A stretch of 64,000 nucleotides of DNA from Halobacillus karajensis. GTDB lineage: Bacteria > Bacillota > Bacilli > Bacillales > Halobacillaceae. Position numbers and translations under genes: made by a program. Positions within the stretch are counted from its first letter, which is position 1. Every line of letters starts with the position of its first letter. A model generated the notes under the pieces. It was not told the DNA's origin, ran no database searches, and saw only the letters and a list, made by a program, of their open reading frames with translations. Below are positions 26,533 to 34,706 of this stretch, in pieces. Where the stretch lies: assembly GCF_900108515.1 (NCBI RefSeq), contig NZ_FNWW01000004.1, positions 310,001 through 374,000 of the forward strand. Direction: 5' to 3'.

Positions 26533-27670
26533 ATCGATTTTCATATGGATGGTGATGCTCATTCTCCTCACTGGCTGCTGGGACATTAAGGAAATTGAGG
26601 ATGTAGGAATTATTGTTGGGGTCGGCCTGGATGTAGATAGTAATGATGACAATTTGACAATGGTCAATCAATACGTGGTACCAGGGAAGATTCCAACACA
26701 ACAAGACAGCTCGCCGCAAAGCGTCCCATTCCAAAATATCAGCATGACAGGAGATACGTTCTTTGAAATCATCCGTATGAATTCATTGGAAAGCAACCGG
26801 CCGCCCAACTACACACACTTGAAATCGATTTTGTCCTCAACGAAGATCTTTGAAAAAGAACGGGCCGATCAAGTTCTCGATATTTTTATCAGAGACCACG
26901 AATTCCGACGGACCACTCCTGTTTTTATCACCCGCGATCCTGTCCTGGATATCCTTAACACGGAGCCGGAAAAAGAAGTGTTTCCAGCCATTCAAATAAA
27001 GTCCTTAAGCGAGAATTACCAAATCAATAATAAAAATCCAAAGAATTTAACGGTTGGGGATATGTCTCAATATATATCTGAGAAAAAGAGCTTCTTGATT
27101 CCAGGTGTATCCCTGGAAGAGGGAAAAGTAAAATCCTCGGGGGCAGGGATTATTGAAGCAAAGAGTTCCCACTATCTCGGCTGGATCGACATAGATGACA
27201 TGGAAGGCGTCCGATATATGCATAACAATGTCGTGGGTGGATTCATCTACCTTAAGGAGGAAAAATTAAAAGAAGGGCCTGTCATTTTAGAAATTAAAGG
27301 AGCGAATACTAAATTTAAAACAAACGTACAAGGTGATGACCTTAAAATGAAGGTCCAAGTGAACATATCAAGCGTCCTCGCAGAAGACTGGGGACTTGGG
27401 CGCAATGTATTTAAAAAATCGTGGAAAAATGAGTTAGAAGAGGCCGCGAACGAGACCATCAAAGAAAAAATAGAACGAATTCTCGAACTTGCCCAACAAG
27501 AATACCAAACTGACTTTCTAAACCTATCCAAATGGGTTCAAATCCACGAGCCTAAATATTGGGAAAAACACGAAAAAGAGTGGGATAAACTCTTTCCGGA
27601 GCTGGATATCAGCGTTGATGTCCATACGGAAATTACTGACTTTGGAACACAGAATTTCAATGCTAAATAA
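26519..27670 (+). CDS. Spore germination receptor C subunit lipoprotein (GerAC family)
   Basis: A 383-aa lipoprotein of the Ger(x)C family. The signal peptide ends in a lipobox LLTGC (Cys about residue 20), followed by the family hallmark WDIKEIEDVGIIVGVGLD. The ATG at 26519 lies behind AGGGGGA and overlaps the end of the B gene by 14 nt; the frame also extends nine codons upstream, which would spoil the signal peptide. The receptor's germinant cannot be predicted from this sequence. Confidence 0.92.
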   Translation: MHPLKSIFIWMVMLILLTGCWDIKEIEDVGIIVGVGLDVDSNDDNLTMVNQYVVPGKIPTQQDSSPQSVPFQNISMTGDTFFEIIRMNSLESNRPPNYTHLKSILSSTKIFEKERADQVLDIFIRDHEFRRTTPVFITRDPVLDILNTEPEKEVFPAIQIKSLSENYQINNKNPKNLTVGDMSQYISEKKSFLIPGVSLEEGKVKSSGAGIIEAKSSHYLGWIDIDDMEGVRYMHNNVVGGFIYLKEEKLKEGPVILEIKGANTKFKTNVQGDDLKMKVQVNISSVLAEDWGLGRNVFKKSWKNELEEAANETIKEKIERILELAQQEYQTDFLNLSKWVQIHEPKYWEKHEKEWDKLFPELDISVDVHTEITDFGTQNFNAK

Positions 27671-27715
27671 ATCGGGGATTTCCCTGGTTTATTTAGCATT
27701 CGTTTTTGTTTTCTC
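27661..27715 (+). terminator. Terminator of the germination operon
   Basis: An 11-bp perfect stem TGCTAAATAAA/TTTATTTAGCA, extended by an inner GGGGA/TCCC, followed by TTCGTTTTTGTTTTC. The gerC stop codon is inside the left arm. Confidence 0.88.
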
Positions 27716-27844
27716 TTGCTCATTCTAACCTATAGGATTACCGAGTCCAATTTAAGCTGTATAAAAGTAACCAATCGTAAGCTTTGCTTTCCTTTTAAAA
27801 AGATCGTAAAATTTTCCATAAGATAAAAAAAGGGGCTGAGAAAT

Positions 27845-28567
27845 ATGGGACAAGAAATAAAAGGTAAAATTGCTTACGTTACGGGAGCTGGACGAGGGAT
27901 TGGTCGAGCTACCGCTATTCAACTCGCCCAAGAGGGTGTCCACGTAGGTTTAATCGCTCGGACAGAGAGCCGTCTGGAAAAATTGGCTGACGAAGTTCGT
28001 TCTTATGGAGTCAATGCAAGCTACTCTCCCATCGATATTTCAGATATCAATCAAGTGGAGAATGGAGTAGCCCACTTAGAAAAAGAACTAGGAAGAGCAG
28101 ATATCTTGATTAATAATGCAGGTATAGGTATTTATGGGAACTTCCTGGAATTAGAGCCTGAAGAATGGAAACGTACATTTGAAGTAAATGTTTTCGGTAC
28201 GTATCATGTTACCAGGGCAGTGCTTCCAGGCATGATTGAAAAAGATCAAGGGGACATTATTAATATCTCCTCAAGCAACGGTTTGAAAGGTACAGCTAAA
28301 TCTACGGCGTACAGTGGTTCCAAATTCGCCCTTCAAGGAATGACAGAGGCTCTTATGCAGGAAGTAAGAAGGAACAACATCCGTGTGTTCACACTAAACC
28401 CAAGTCTTGTAGCGACAGAGCTCGCGTTTGGAGACCATTTAGAAGAACATGATAAGGAAAAATATATGCAACCGGAAGATTTGGCCGAGTATATGGTATC
28501 CCAATTAAAACTCCATCCTCGTATCTTCATAAAGCAATCCCTGCAATGGGCGACCAACCCTTTTTAA
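27845..28567 (+). CDS. yoxD: Short-chain dehydrogenase YoxD type (FabG-like)
   Basis: A 240-aa classical SDR. It has the cofactor motif TGAGRGIGRA, NNAG, and the catalytic Ser with YSGSK (Tyr/Lys). The C-terminal segment PEDLAEYMVSQLKLHPRIFIK closely matches B. subtilis YoxD. It resembles 3-oxoacyl-ACP reductase, but the context (monocistronic, no fatty acid genes) does not support a role in fatty acid synthesis. Substrate unknown. Confidence 0.88.
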   Translation: MGQEIKGKIAYVTGAGRGIGRATAIQLAQEGVHVGLIARTESRLEKLADEVRSYGVNASYSPIDISDINQVENGVAHLEKELGRADILINNAGIGIYGNFLELEPEEWKRTFEVNVFGTYHVTRAVLPGMIEKDQGDIINISSSNGLKGTAKSTAYSGSKFALQGMTEALMQEVRRNNIRVFTLNPSLVATELAFGDHLEEHDKEKYMQPEDLAEYMVSQLKLHPRIFIKQSLQWATNPF

Positions 28568-28613
28568 TATAGGAAATCGGACTCCTTGGCAGCTGCTAAA
28601 TTTCGAATTCTGT

Positions 28614-28662
28614 AAAAAAGAGAGCAGTCTGGCCCATATCTGGACAGCCTGCTCTTCTTTTT
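28614..28662. terminator. Bidirectional terminator between yoxD and metQ
   Basis: A stem built on AGAGCAG/CTGCTCT, extended by A/T tracts on both sides and an inner CTGG-type pairing, lies between convergent genes. Confidence 0.8.
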
Positions 28663-28670
28663 AATGTTTA

Positions 28671-29495
28671 TTATTCCTTCATCCATTGAGGTTTTCCGAA
28701 GCCTTTAAACTCTTCATCCATAATTTTTTCAAATTCATCCGACTCAATGACTTCCTTAATATCTTTTACAAATGGAGTCTCTAAATCATCGGTATTGACC
28801 GCTACCCGGTTGCGATAATCATCCGGCATGTCTTCAAGAGCAAGTGAATCTAACAAGTCCATTCCTGCGGCCAGCGCATAGTTTCCGGGAACCATGGCCA
28901 AATCTTCACTTTCTACAAGGCGGGGCAATTGTCCTGCTTCCACTTCCACAAACTCAATCTCTTTCTTGTTTTTTTCAATGTCTTTCAACGAAGCACGCAA
29001 GGGATCTACACTGTCGTCAACTTCGATAAGACCTTCATCTTCTAATACAGTTAAGGCACGGGCTAAATTTGTAGGATCGTTGGGTACCCCCATCGTACTC
29101 CCGTTTTCAATACTCTCCATATCCTCATATGTATTGGAATAAACCCCCATAGGAGCCGTTGGAACGGTAATGACATCCGATAAATCCAGATTGTTTTCTT
29201 TAGCAAAAGACTCTAAATAAATTTTGTGTTGAAATAAGTTGGCATCCAAATCGCCATTCGCTAAGGCTTTGTTTGGTTGCACATAATCTGTGAATTCCTT
29301 ATTCGTCACCCCGTACCCTTTTTCTTCAAGTAAAGGAATTATGGCTTTAGTGACCATATCACTGTATGGTCCAGTTGTAGCCCCGAATCGAATGGTTTCT
29401 TTTTCCGAAGCGTCTGCACTTCCCTCTTCTCCCCCACATGCCGTTAATAAAGGAATGCTCAGGATTATGATTGCAAATAAAAAGAATTTTTTCAT
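28671..29495 (-). CDS. metQ: Methionine ABC transporter substrate-binding lipoprotein MetQ
   Basis: A 274-aa NlpA-family lipoprotein with a signal peptide and lipobox LLTAC. The mature part has the MetQ features: RFGATTGPYSD, the FTDYVQPNKAL stretch that contacts the ligand, and FQHKIYLESF. It captures D- or L-methionine outside the membrane for MetN-MetP. It is the last gene of an S-box-controlled operon; the start follows AGGAGG. Confidence 0.94.
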   Translation of the reverse strand: MKKFFLFAIIILSIPLLTACGGEEGSADASEKETIRFGATTGPYSDMVTKAIIPLLEEKGYGVTNKEFTDYVQPNKALANGDLDANLFQHKIYLESFAKENNLDLSDVITVPTAPMGVYSNTYEDMESIENGSTMGVPNDPTNLARALTVLEDEGLIEVDDSVDPLRASLKDIEKNKKEIEFVEVEAGQLPRLVESEDLAMVPGNYALAAGMDLLDSLALEDMPDDYRNRVAVNTDDLETPFVKDIKEVIESDEFEKIMDEEFKGFGKPQWMKE

Positions 29496-29517
29496 GATGT
29501 TTCCTCCTTCAATTTTT

Positions 29518-30180
29518 TCAACTCTTTTTCACTGCCTTCGCTATAAAGTCGCCAAGATATTGAATTATCTGTACCAACACTATTAATAAAATGACAGTAG
29601 TAAACATGACGAAATTATCGTAACGGTAGTAGCCGTAACGGATAGCAAGATCACCAATACCACCGCCGCCTATGGCCCCTGCCATCGCAGAGTAACCAAT
29701 TAAGCTGATAGCTGTAATGGTAAGACCGCTGATTAATCCTGATTTAATTTCAGGAAAGATGATGTCCTTGATAATCAACCACGGTGAGGCGCCGCATGCA
29801 ATGGCTGCTTCAATGACCCCCCGATCGATATCTCTTGCTGAAGATTCTACCATACGGGCATAGAAGGGGATTGCCGCTACAGATAAAGCCACGGAGGCTG
29901 CTATGGGGCCAGTAGTCGTTCCGATTAGTAAATTCGTGAAAGGAAATAGGAAGACAAGTAAAATGATGAAGGGTATCGAACGGACCAGGTTGACCACCAC
30001 TCCGGCAATACTCTTGACTACTCGGTTTTCCAGGAACAAGGCCCTATCGGTAACAAACAATAATAACCCCAAAGGAAGACCTACCATTAAAGACACCACA
30101 AGACCTATGCCCACCATAACCAATGTTTCCAAAAATGATTTATTCAGCTCTGGCCATAGATTGATCAGCTGTTCCAGCAT
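29518..30180 (-). CDS. metP: Methionine ABC transporter permease MetP (MetI)
   Basis: A 220-aa permease with five hydrophobic helices and the EAA-type loop (EAAIACGASPWLIIKDIIFPEIK) that docks the ATPase. Its start overlaps the 3' end of metN by 41 nt and has GGAGGTG 9 nt upstream, indicating translational coupling. Together with MetN and MetQ it forms a complete methionine importer. Confidence 0.94.
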   Translation of the reverse strand: MLEQLINLWPELNKSFLETLVMVGIGLVVSLMVGLPLGLLLFVTDRALFLENRVVKSIAGVVVNLVRSIPFIILLVFLFPFTNLLIGTTTGPIAASVALSVAAIPFYARMVESSARDIDRGVIEAAIACGASPWLIIKDIIFPEIKSGLISGLTITAISLIGYSAMAGAIGGGGIGDLAIRYGYYRYDNFVMFTTVILLIVLVQIIQYLGDFIAKAVKKS

Positions 30181-31183
30181 CCTGCAGCACCTCCACTTCC
30201 TCTAACTTGTCGTGTAAGGTCCCTATTGCCCGCTCAACTTCAGACCGGTCACCTGTTAATTCCATAACAAACATACCTAGGGCTTGGTTTTGAATGTAAT
30301 CAATTTTCCCGTGGAGAATATTCCCGCGGATATCGTGGTGCTGTAAGAGATCCGAAACAATTGATTCACCTGCAAGCTCCCCTGTAATCGTCATATGCAC
30401 AATAGTTCCCTGGATTTTTACTAGCTGTTCCTCAGGGATTTGAAAATCAATAACCGTCTGAATAAACCGTTTAGTCAATTCATTTTCTGGATAAGCAAAA
30501 ATGTCGTAAGTTGATCCTTGTTCGACAATCCGCCCTTCTTCCATTACGGCGCACCGGTCACAAATTTCTTTGACGACTTCCATTTCATGAGTGATCAAAA
30601 CGATCGTCAACCCGAGTTCACGATTAATTTCCTGTAAGAGTTTTAAAATGGATTTTGTTGTATTCGGATCTAAGGCTGAAGTAGCTTCATCACAAAGGAG
30701 TACCTTAGGATTGTTAGCTAAAGCACGCGCTATACTAACTCTCTGTTTTTGTCCGCCGCTTAATTGAGCAGGGTATTGGTTCGCTTTATCGTCGAGCCCT
30801 ACAAGAACGAGAAGTTCCTCTGCCCTCTTCCTACGCTCTTTTCGCCCCACACCTGAAGCCTTTAAAGCGAATGCTACGTTTTCCAACACTGTCTTAGACA
30901 TAGCTAAATGAAATCCTTGAAAGATCATGCCAATCGACTGCCTTGCTTTCCGTAGTTCTTTGGGACAGAGTGACATAAGATCGATTCCATCTATTCTCAC
31001 TATCCCGGAAGTCGGTCGCTCTAATACATTCATACAGCGTAGTAATGTGCTTTTTCCAGCTCCACTATATCCGACTATGCCATAAATTTCACCTTGGTCG
31101 ATATTTAGAGTTACATCATCCACCCCGATGACTGACTTGCCTTTGGAATGATAGACTTTACTCAGTTGCTCGATGGTAATCAT
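30140..31183 (-). CDS. metN: Methionine ABC transporter ATP-binding protein MetN
   Basis: A 347-aa ATPase with Walker A GYSGAGKST, ABC signature LSGGQ and Walker B VLLCDEAT, followed by a C-terminal NIL domain (about residues 265-345), which senses intracellular methionine in E. coli MetN. The ATG at 31183 starts MITIEQLSKVYHSKG and follows GGAGGA; the open frame upstream reads through the riboswitch and is not coding. First gene of metNPQ. Confidence 0.95.
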   Translation of the reverse strand: MITIEQLSKVYHSKGKSVIGVDDVTLNIDQGEIYGIVGYSGAGKSTLLRCMNVLERPTSGIVRIDGIDLMSLCPKELRKARQSIGMIFQGFHLAMSKTVLENVAFALKASGVGRKERRKRAEELLVLVGLDDKANQYPAQLSGGQKQRVSIARALANNPKVLLCDEATSALDPNTTKSILKLLQEINRELGLTIVLITHEMEVVKEICDRCAVMEEGRIVEQGSTYDIFAYPENELTKRFIQTVIDFQIPEEQLVKIQGTIVHMTITGELAGESIVSDLLQHHDIRGNILHGKIDYIQNQALGMFVMELTGDRSEVERAIGTLHDKLEEVEVLQDAGTADQSMARAE

Positions 31184-31203
31184 CGGTTCTCCTCCTTTTT
31201 CTC

Positions 31204-31360
31204 CAAAATAAAAACCCTCTTCCCATTTGGGAGAGAGTCTGCCGTGGAATCTGCAACCTCTTATCTCCCAGAATAAATACATTCTGGCGGATTTAGCACC
31301 ACTCCCGCAGGAAGGTTGCTGTGACGTCAAAGGGCCTATCCCTCGGTCACTCTTGATAAG
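31204..31360 (-). promoter_or_regulatory. SAM-I (S-box) riboswitch upstream of metNPQ
   Basis: Aptamer at about 31258-31360: P1 arms CTTATCAAGAG and GAGATAAGAG, the conserved AGGGATAGGCCC, GCAACC and GGTGCTAAATCC blocks in the expected order. An expression platform follows: a 10-pair terminator stem (about 31214-31238) ending in TTTTTATTTT on the minus strand. High SAM should terminate transcription before metN. Confidence 0.95.
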
Positions 31361-31381
31361 AAAGATTAATATTCAATTTCC

Positions 31382-31409
31382 CTTATATTTTATCACTTTA
31401 ACGCATCAA
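31382..31409 (-). promoter_or_regulatory. Probable promoter of metNPQ
   Basis: On the minus strand TTGATG, a 16-nt spacer and TATAAG lie about 22 nt before the riboswitch aptamer. Confidence 0.5.
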
Positions 31410-31518
31410 CTACCATTTGTAAACAATTTTCTTACTATTTAATCTATTCTTTGAACACTCCTTGTTCCATTATATTCACGTACGGATGAAAGACCTAAAA
31501 TAGGTATTAGAAGGATAT

Positions 31519-32850
31519 TTATAGAACAGACCCTAAATAAATCCCACTGGCAGCAGCTTGTGAGAGCGAGTGTGTTTCACCAGAGCAATCCCCGATCAAA
31601 TAAAGCCCCTCAATTTCTGTCTGAAAAGTAATATCAGTAGGAACCTTGGGTTCATAAAATTTACTGTCTAAACCATATAAAATGGTTCCTGGATCCATCT
31701 TTTCACCTAATAAGCGTTCCAATGCCTGAAAAAACTCAAGGGACGCATCGATGTATAAATCCGGTACCTCTGCTCGTAAATCACCAGGTTCTGCTTTGAG
31801 CGAAGGCTTTATTCTACCATTTGAAAAGGACAGCGTTGAAAGACCGGCCTGAAGGTCGCCAAGTGTCTGAGCTAAGATTCTTCCATTTCTTTGATTGATT
31901 TCTCCTATTATTCGTTGGGCCTCCCCCATAGCTAGGGAATGACTGTCAAAGTATCTAGGGATAAATAATGTGAAATTTAAATTACTGCTTGGGCGTTCTT
32001 CTTCCCCTTGGTTCTGACCATCGGCCATGACTAGTCCATGTTGGTGTTTACGAATCACCCTGCCCTTCGGGTTCATGCAATAGGTGGTGGCTGAATAGGT
32101 TTCTGTTTGATAGTTGAGTTTTGTCTCAAATGTCTCTTGCAGGATTGCATCAAGTTGATCGCCTCGAGTTTCCACCCGGATTCCAAGGTCCAACCTCGTT
32201 TTGTCTGCTTTTAAACCTAGCTGTCCGGTCATGCTCTTCATCCAGTTACTCCCACTCATTCCTGTCGCAAAAACGAGCTGTTCACTTTCAAATACTCCTT
32301 GGTCAGTGTAAATGATGAACCGCCCTCCTTTTTTTTGAACTTCAGAAACATCGGCCTCGAAAGTGAAAGAAATGTTCTCCTCCATTTCCTGGTAAAGTTT
32401 TTGAAAGACATCATAAGCCAAACTTGTTCCTAAATGGCGAACTTCCGCAGAAAATACATTCAATCCAAACGGAGCGGCTTTTTTTGATAAATCTTCATTC
32501 TTTGTACTGTACCTTGCCTTTTTGTCCGCCCCGAACGAACAAAGAATATGGTCTACTTCCTCCATCCATTTCAGTGCTTGGCTCTCCCCAATTTTTTCAC
32601 CCAGCCTGCCACCAAAATCATTGGTGTAATTGAACTTGCCTTCTGATTTCCCCAAGCCTGCAAATCCTACATATTTCTCACACGGTCCCGGGCAAATACA
32701 CCCTTGATTCACATCCCGACCACACGTTCGCTCCTCAAGGCGCTTTCCTTTATCAATCAAGTGGACACGAATATGAGGATTAGATTTCATCAAGGTATAA
32801 GCCAAGAAAACTCCACTGACACCTGCTCCAATAATGGTTACATCATTCAT
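31519..32850 (-). CDS. FAD-dependent dehydrogenase, COG2509-like
   Basis: A 443-aa flavoprotein. The N-terminal TIIGAGVSGVFLAY dinucleotide-binding motif and the C-terminal GLYLIGDCSGETHSLSQAAASG segment are typical of the uncharacterised FAD-dependent dehydrogenase group COG2509. Between residues 40 and 65 there is a Cys cluster (CGRD...CICPGPCEKY) seen in that group. The gene ends in an operon-like arrangement 17 nt after the GNAT gene. No substrate is known. Confidence 0.78.
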   Translation of the reverse strand: MNDVTIIGAGVSGVFLAYTLMKSNPHIRVHLIDKGKRLEERTCGRDVNQGCICPGPCEKYVGFAGLGKSEGKFNYTNDFGGRLGEKIGESQALKWMEEVDHILCSFGADKKARYSTKNEDLSKKAAPFGLNVFSAEVRHLGTSLAYDVFQKLYQEMEENISFTFEADVSEVQKKGGRFIIYTDQGVFESEQLVFATGMSGSNWMKSMTGQLGLKADKTRLDLGIRVETRGDQLDAILQETFETKLNYQTETYSATTYCMNPKGRVIRKHQHGLVMADGQNQGEEERPSSNLNFTLFIPRYFDSHSLAMGEAQRIIGEINQRNGRILAQTLGDLQAGLSTLSFSNGRIKPSLKAEPGDLRAEVPDLYIDASLEFFQALERLLGEKMDPGTILYGLDSKFYEPKVPTDITFQTEIEGLYLIGDCSGETHSLSQAAASGIYLGSVL

Positions 32851-32867
32851 AAGAATCCCTCATTTTC

Positions 32868-33431
32868 TTAAGTACGGATTTTGGCATAGATACATGTGTC
32901 GGTCAGCCTTTTTCCATCAACAGACACATCTTCGTTTCGTAAAGTTCCTTCAAAATCAAAACCAAGGGCTTCAGGAATGGCACGACTTCTTGTGTTTTCA
33001 GAATCACAACGAATTTCAACTCTAGCTCCCCCTAGCTCTTGGAGGGCATAATCAGTCAAAGCATTCACGGCTTCCTTCATGTACCCTTTTCCACTATGAG
33101 TAGTATCCATCCAATATCCTAATTCAAATTTCGGCACTTCCCAATTGATCCGATGAAACCCTGTAGAACCAACAAAGATCTTCTCCTCTTTCAAAAATAC
33201 TAGGTATCTCAGATTTTCCCGCAATAAAAACTTTGTATGTACATGCCTTGCATTTATTTCAGTCTCTTCAACCGTAGGGGGCTTCTGCACAAAACCAAGC
33301 CAAGGCTTTAATTCGTTCAGTGATCTCTGAATCGATGCATTGATTACAGCACCGTCTCCAGGTTCCGGCATTTTCAAAAGTAATCGATCCGTTTCGATAG
33401 CTGTTTTTACTTTCCGCATAATAGGATCCAA
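32868..33431 (-). CDS. GNAT acetyltransferase, RimJ/RimL type (TTG start)
   Basis: A 187-aa acetyltransferase. The sequence runs from an ETDRLLLKMPEPGDG opening through FELGYWMDTTHSGKGYMKEAV (acetyl-CoA-binding motif A) to SRAIPEALGFDFEG, the usual RimJ/RimL layout. The TTG at 33431 is 8 nt after AGGAGG and is preferred over an upstream ATG at 33467 that places the ribosome binding site in the coding frame. Acceptor could be a ribosomal protein N-terminus or a small molecule. Confidence 0.82.
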   Translation of the reverse strand: MDPIMRKVKTAIETDRLLLKMPEPGDGAVINASIQRSLNELKPWLGFVQKPPTVEETEINARHVHTKFLLRENLRYLVFLKEEKIFVGSTGFHRINWEVPKFELGYWMDTTHSGKGYMKEAVNALTDYALQELGGARVEIRCDSENTRSRAIPEALGFDFEGTLRNEDVSVDGKRLTDTCIYAKIRT

Positions 33432-33575
33432 TATTCTCACCTCCTCCAAACGTGATCTCTCTAACATTCTTTTATACTATCAAACAAGATTTTCTATATT
33501 TTTGCAATAGCTATATTCAAACCGTTTATAATTTTTGTATAATAAATGGAAATGCTTTATGAAGGAGGGAGAAGG

Positions 33576-34487
33576 ATGAAGACACGAAGCGCCTTCATTA
33601 TGATTTTTCTTGGGGCCTCTTTATGGGGGGTTATTGGTCTATTTGTCAATGAGTTATACGAATATGGATTCTCTCCATTACAGGTTGTTGCTTTACGTGT
33701 GAGTACAGCTATGATCATCCTGTTCATCTATATAGGCATCTACAATTTCAGCCTTTTAAAAATCAAACCAGCAGATACCAGGTATTTTATTGGTACAGGA
33801 ATTATTAGTATTGTTTTGTTCAACTGGTGCCTGTTCAGTGCCATGGAAGCGACCTCGATGTCGATTGCCTTTGTGCTTCTCTATACAGCTCCAGCATTTG
33901 TAACCTTATTGTCACGACTATTCTTCAAAGAATGGTTAACAACCAAAAAAATCACAGCTCTCCTCACCACTTTTATCGGCTGTATGCTGGTCATCGGATT
34001 ATTGCCTCATGGCGCAGCGGACTTATCCATTCCAGGACTTCTCTTTGGTTTGGGATCCGGTTTATTCTACGCCTTGTACAGCATTTTCGGGAAGGTCGTA
34101 TTAAAAAAGTATCGCTCTTTAACCGTCACGTTTTATACCTTTTTACTAGCAACAATCTCTATCGTTCCCTTCAGTATGATTTGGGAAGAGTTCAACATAC
34201 TTGGAAATCTCCAGGTATGGCTGCTTATCTTCGGTCTTGGCCTATTATCTACTGTCCTGCCATTTTTGTTGTATACCAAGGGGCTTGAAAAGGTGGAATC
34301 AAGCCGGGCAGCCATTGTAGCTACGATCGAACCGGTAGTCGCTACACTCATTGGCTATTTGTTTTACTCCGAGGTAATGACCCTCTATCAATATACAGGT
34401 GTTATCCTCGTCCTGCTCTCCGTAGTCATAGTTCAAGAAACGAGACAAAAGAGGGCGATACCAAAAGTGAAATCTTCTGTTTCTTAA
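33576..34487 (+). CDS. EamA/DMT family transporter
   Basis: A 303-aa membrane protein with ten hydrophobic helices arranged as two EamA repeats (about residues 6-140 and 150-290), of the drug/metabolite transporter superfamily. The ATG at 33576 follows GGAGGGAGAAGG; the frame opens ten codons earlier within the leader. It is monocistronic and divergent from the GNAT gene. Substrate (metabolite or amino acid exporter) not determinable. Confidence 0.88.
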   Translation: MKTRSAFIMIFLGASLWGVIGLFVNELYEYGFSPLQVVALRVSTAMIILFIYIGIYNFSLLKIKPADTRYFIGTGIISIVLFNWCLFSAMEATSMSIAFVLLYTAPAFVTLLSRLFFKEWLTTKKITALLTTFIGCMLVIGLLPHGAADLSIPGLLFGLGSGLFYALYSIFGKVVLKKYRSLTVTFYTFLLATISIVPFSMIWEEFNILGNLQVWLLIFGLGLLSTVLPFLLYTKGLEKVESSRAAIVATIEPVVATLIGYLFYSEVMTLYQYTGVILVLLSVVIVQETRQKRAIPKVKSSVS

Positions 34488-34592
34488 TTATGCTCAAAAC
34501 AATCAAGGGCAACATACGTTTGTCTTACGAAACAAACACCTTCGAAATTACACATCCGTTCATTAGAGTGGCTATCCAAGCAGATAAAAGCA

Positions 34593-34640
34593 AAGACAAG
34601 AATATCTCCTCAAGAGGAAAAGTTCTTGTCTTCTCGTTTT
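34593..34640. terminator. Terminator between the EamA gene and the pullulanase gene
   Basis: A 10-bp perfect stem AAGACAAGAA/TTCTTGTCTT with an inner CCTC/GAGG and a plus-strand tail CTCGTTTTT. It can act on both convergent genes. Confidence 0.82.
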
Positions 34641-34706
34641 TCTATAGAATGGCAATCCTTTATTAAAAGGGATGGATTAAGCGCAAGCGTTCCCCTCTCT
34701 TATTTT

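Noticed and set aside
30140-31330. Longer metN reading starting at 31330
   Set aside because: The extra 49 codons read through the S-box riboswitch and terminator; the ATG at 31183 has a proper ribosome binding site.
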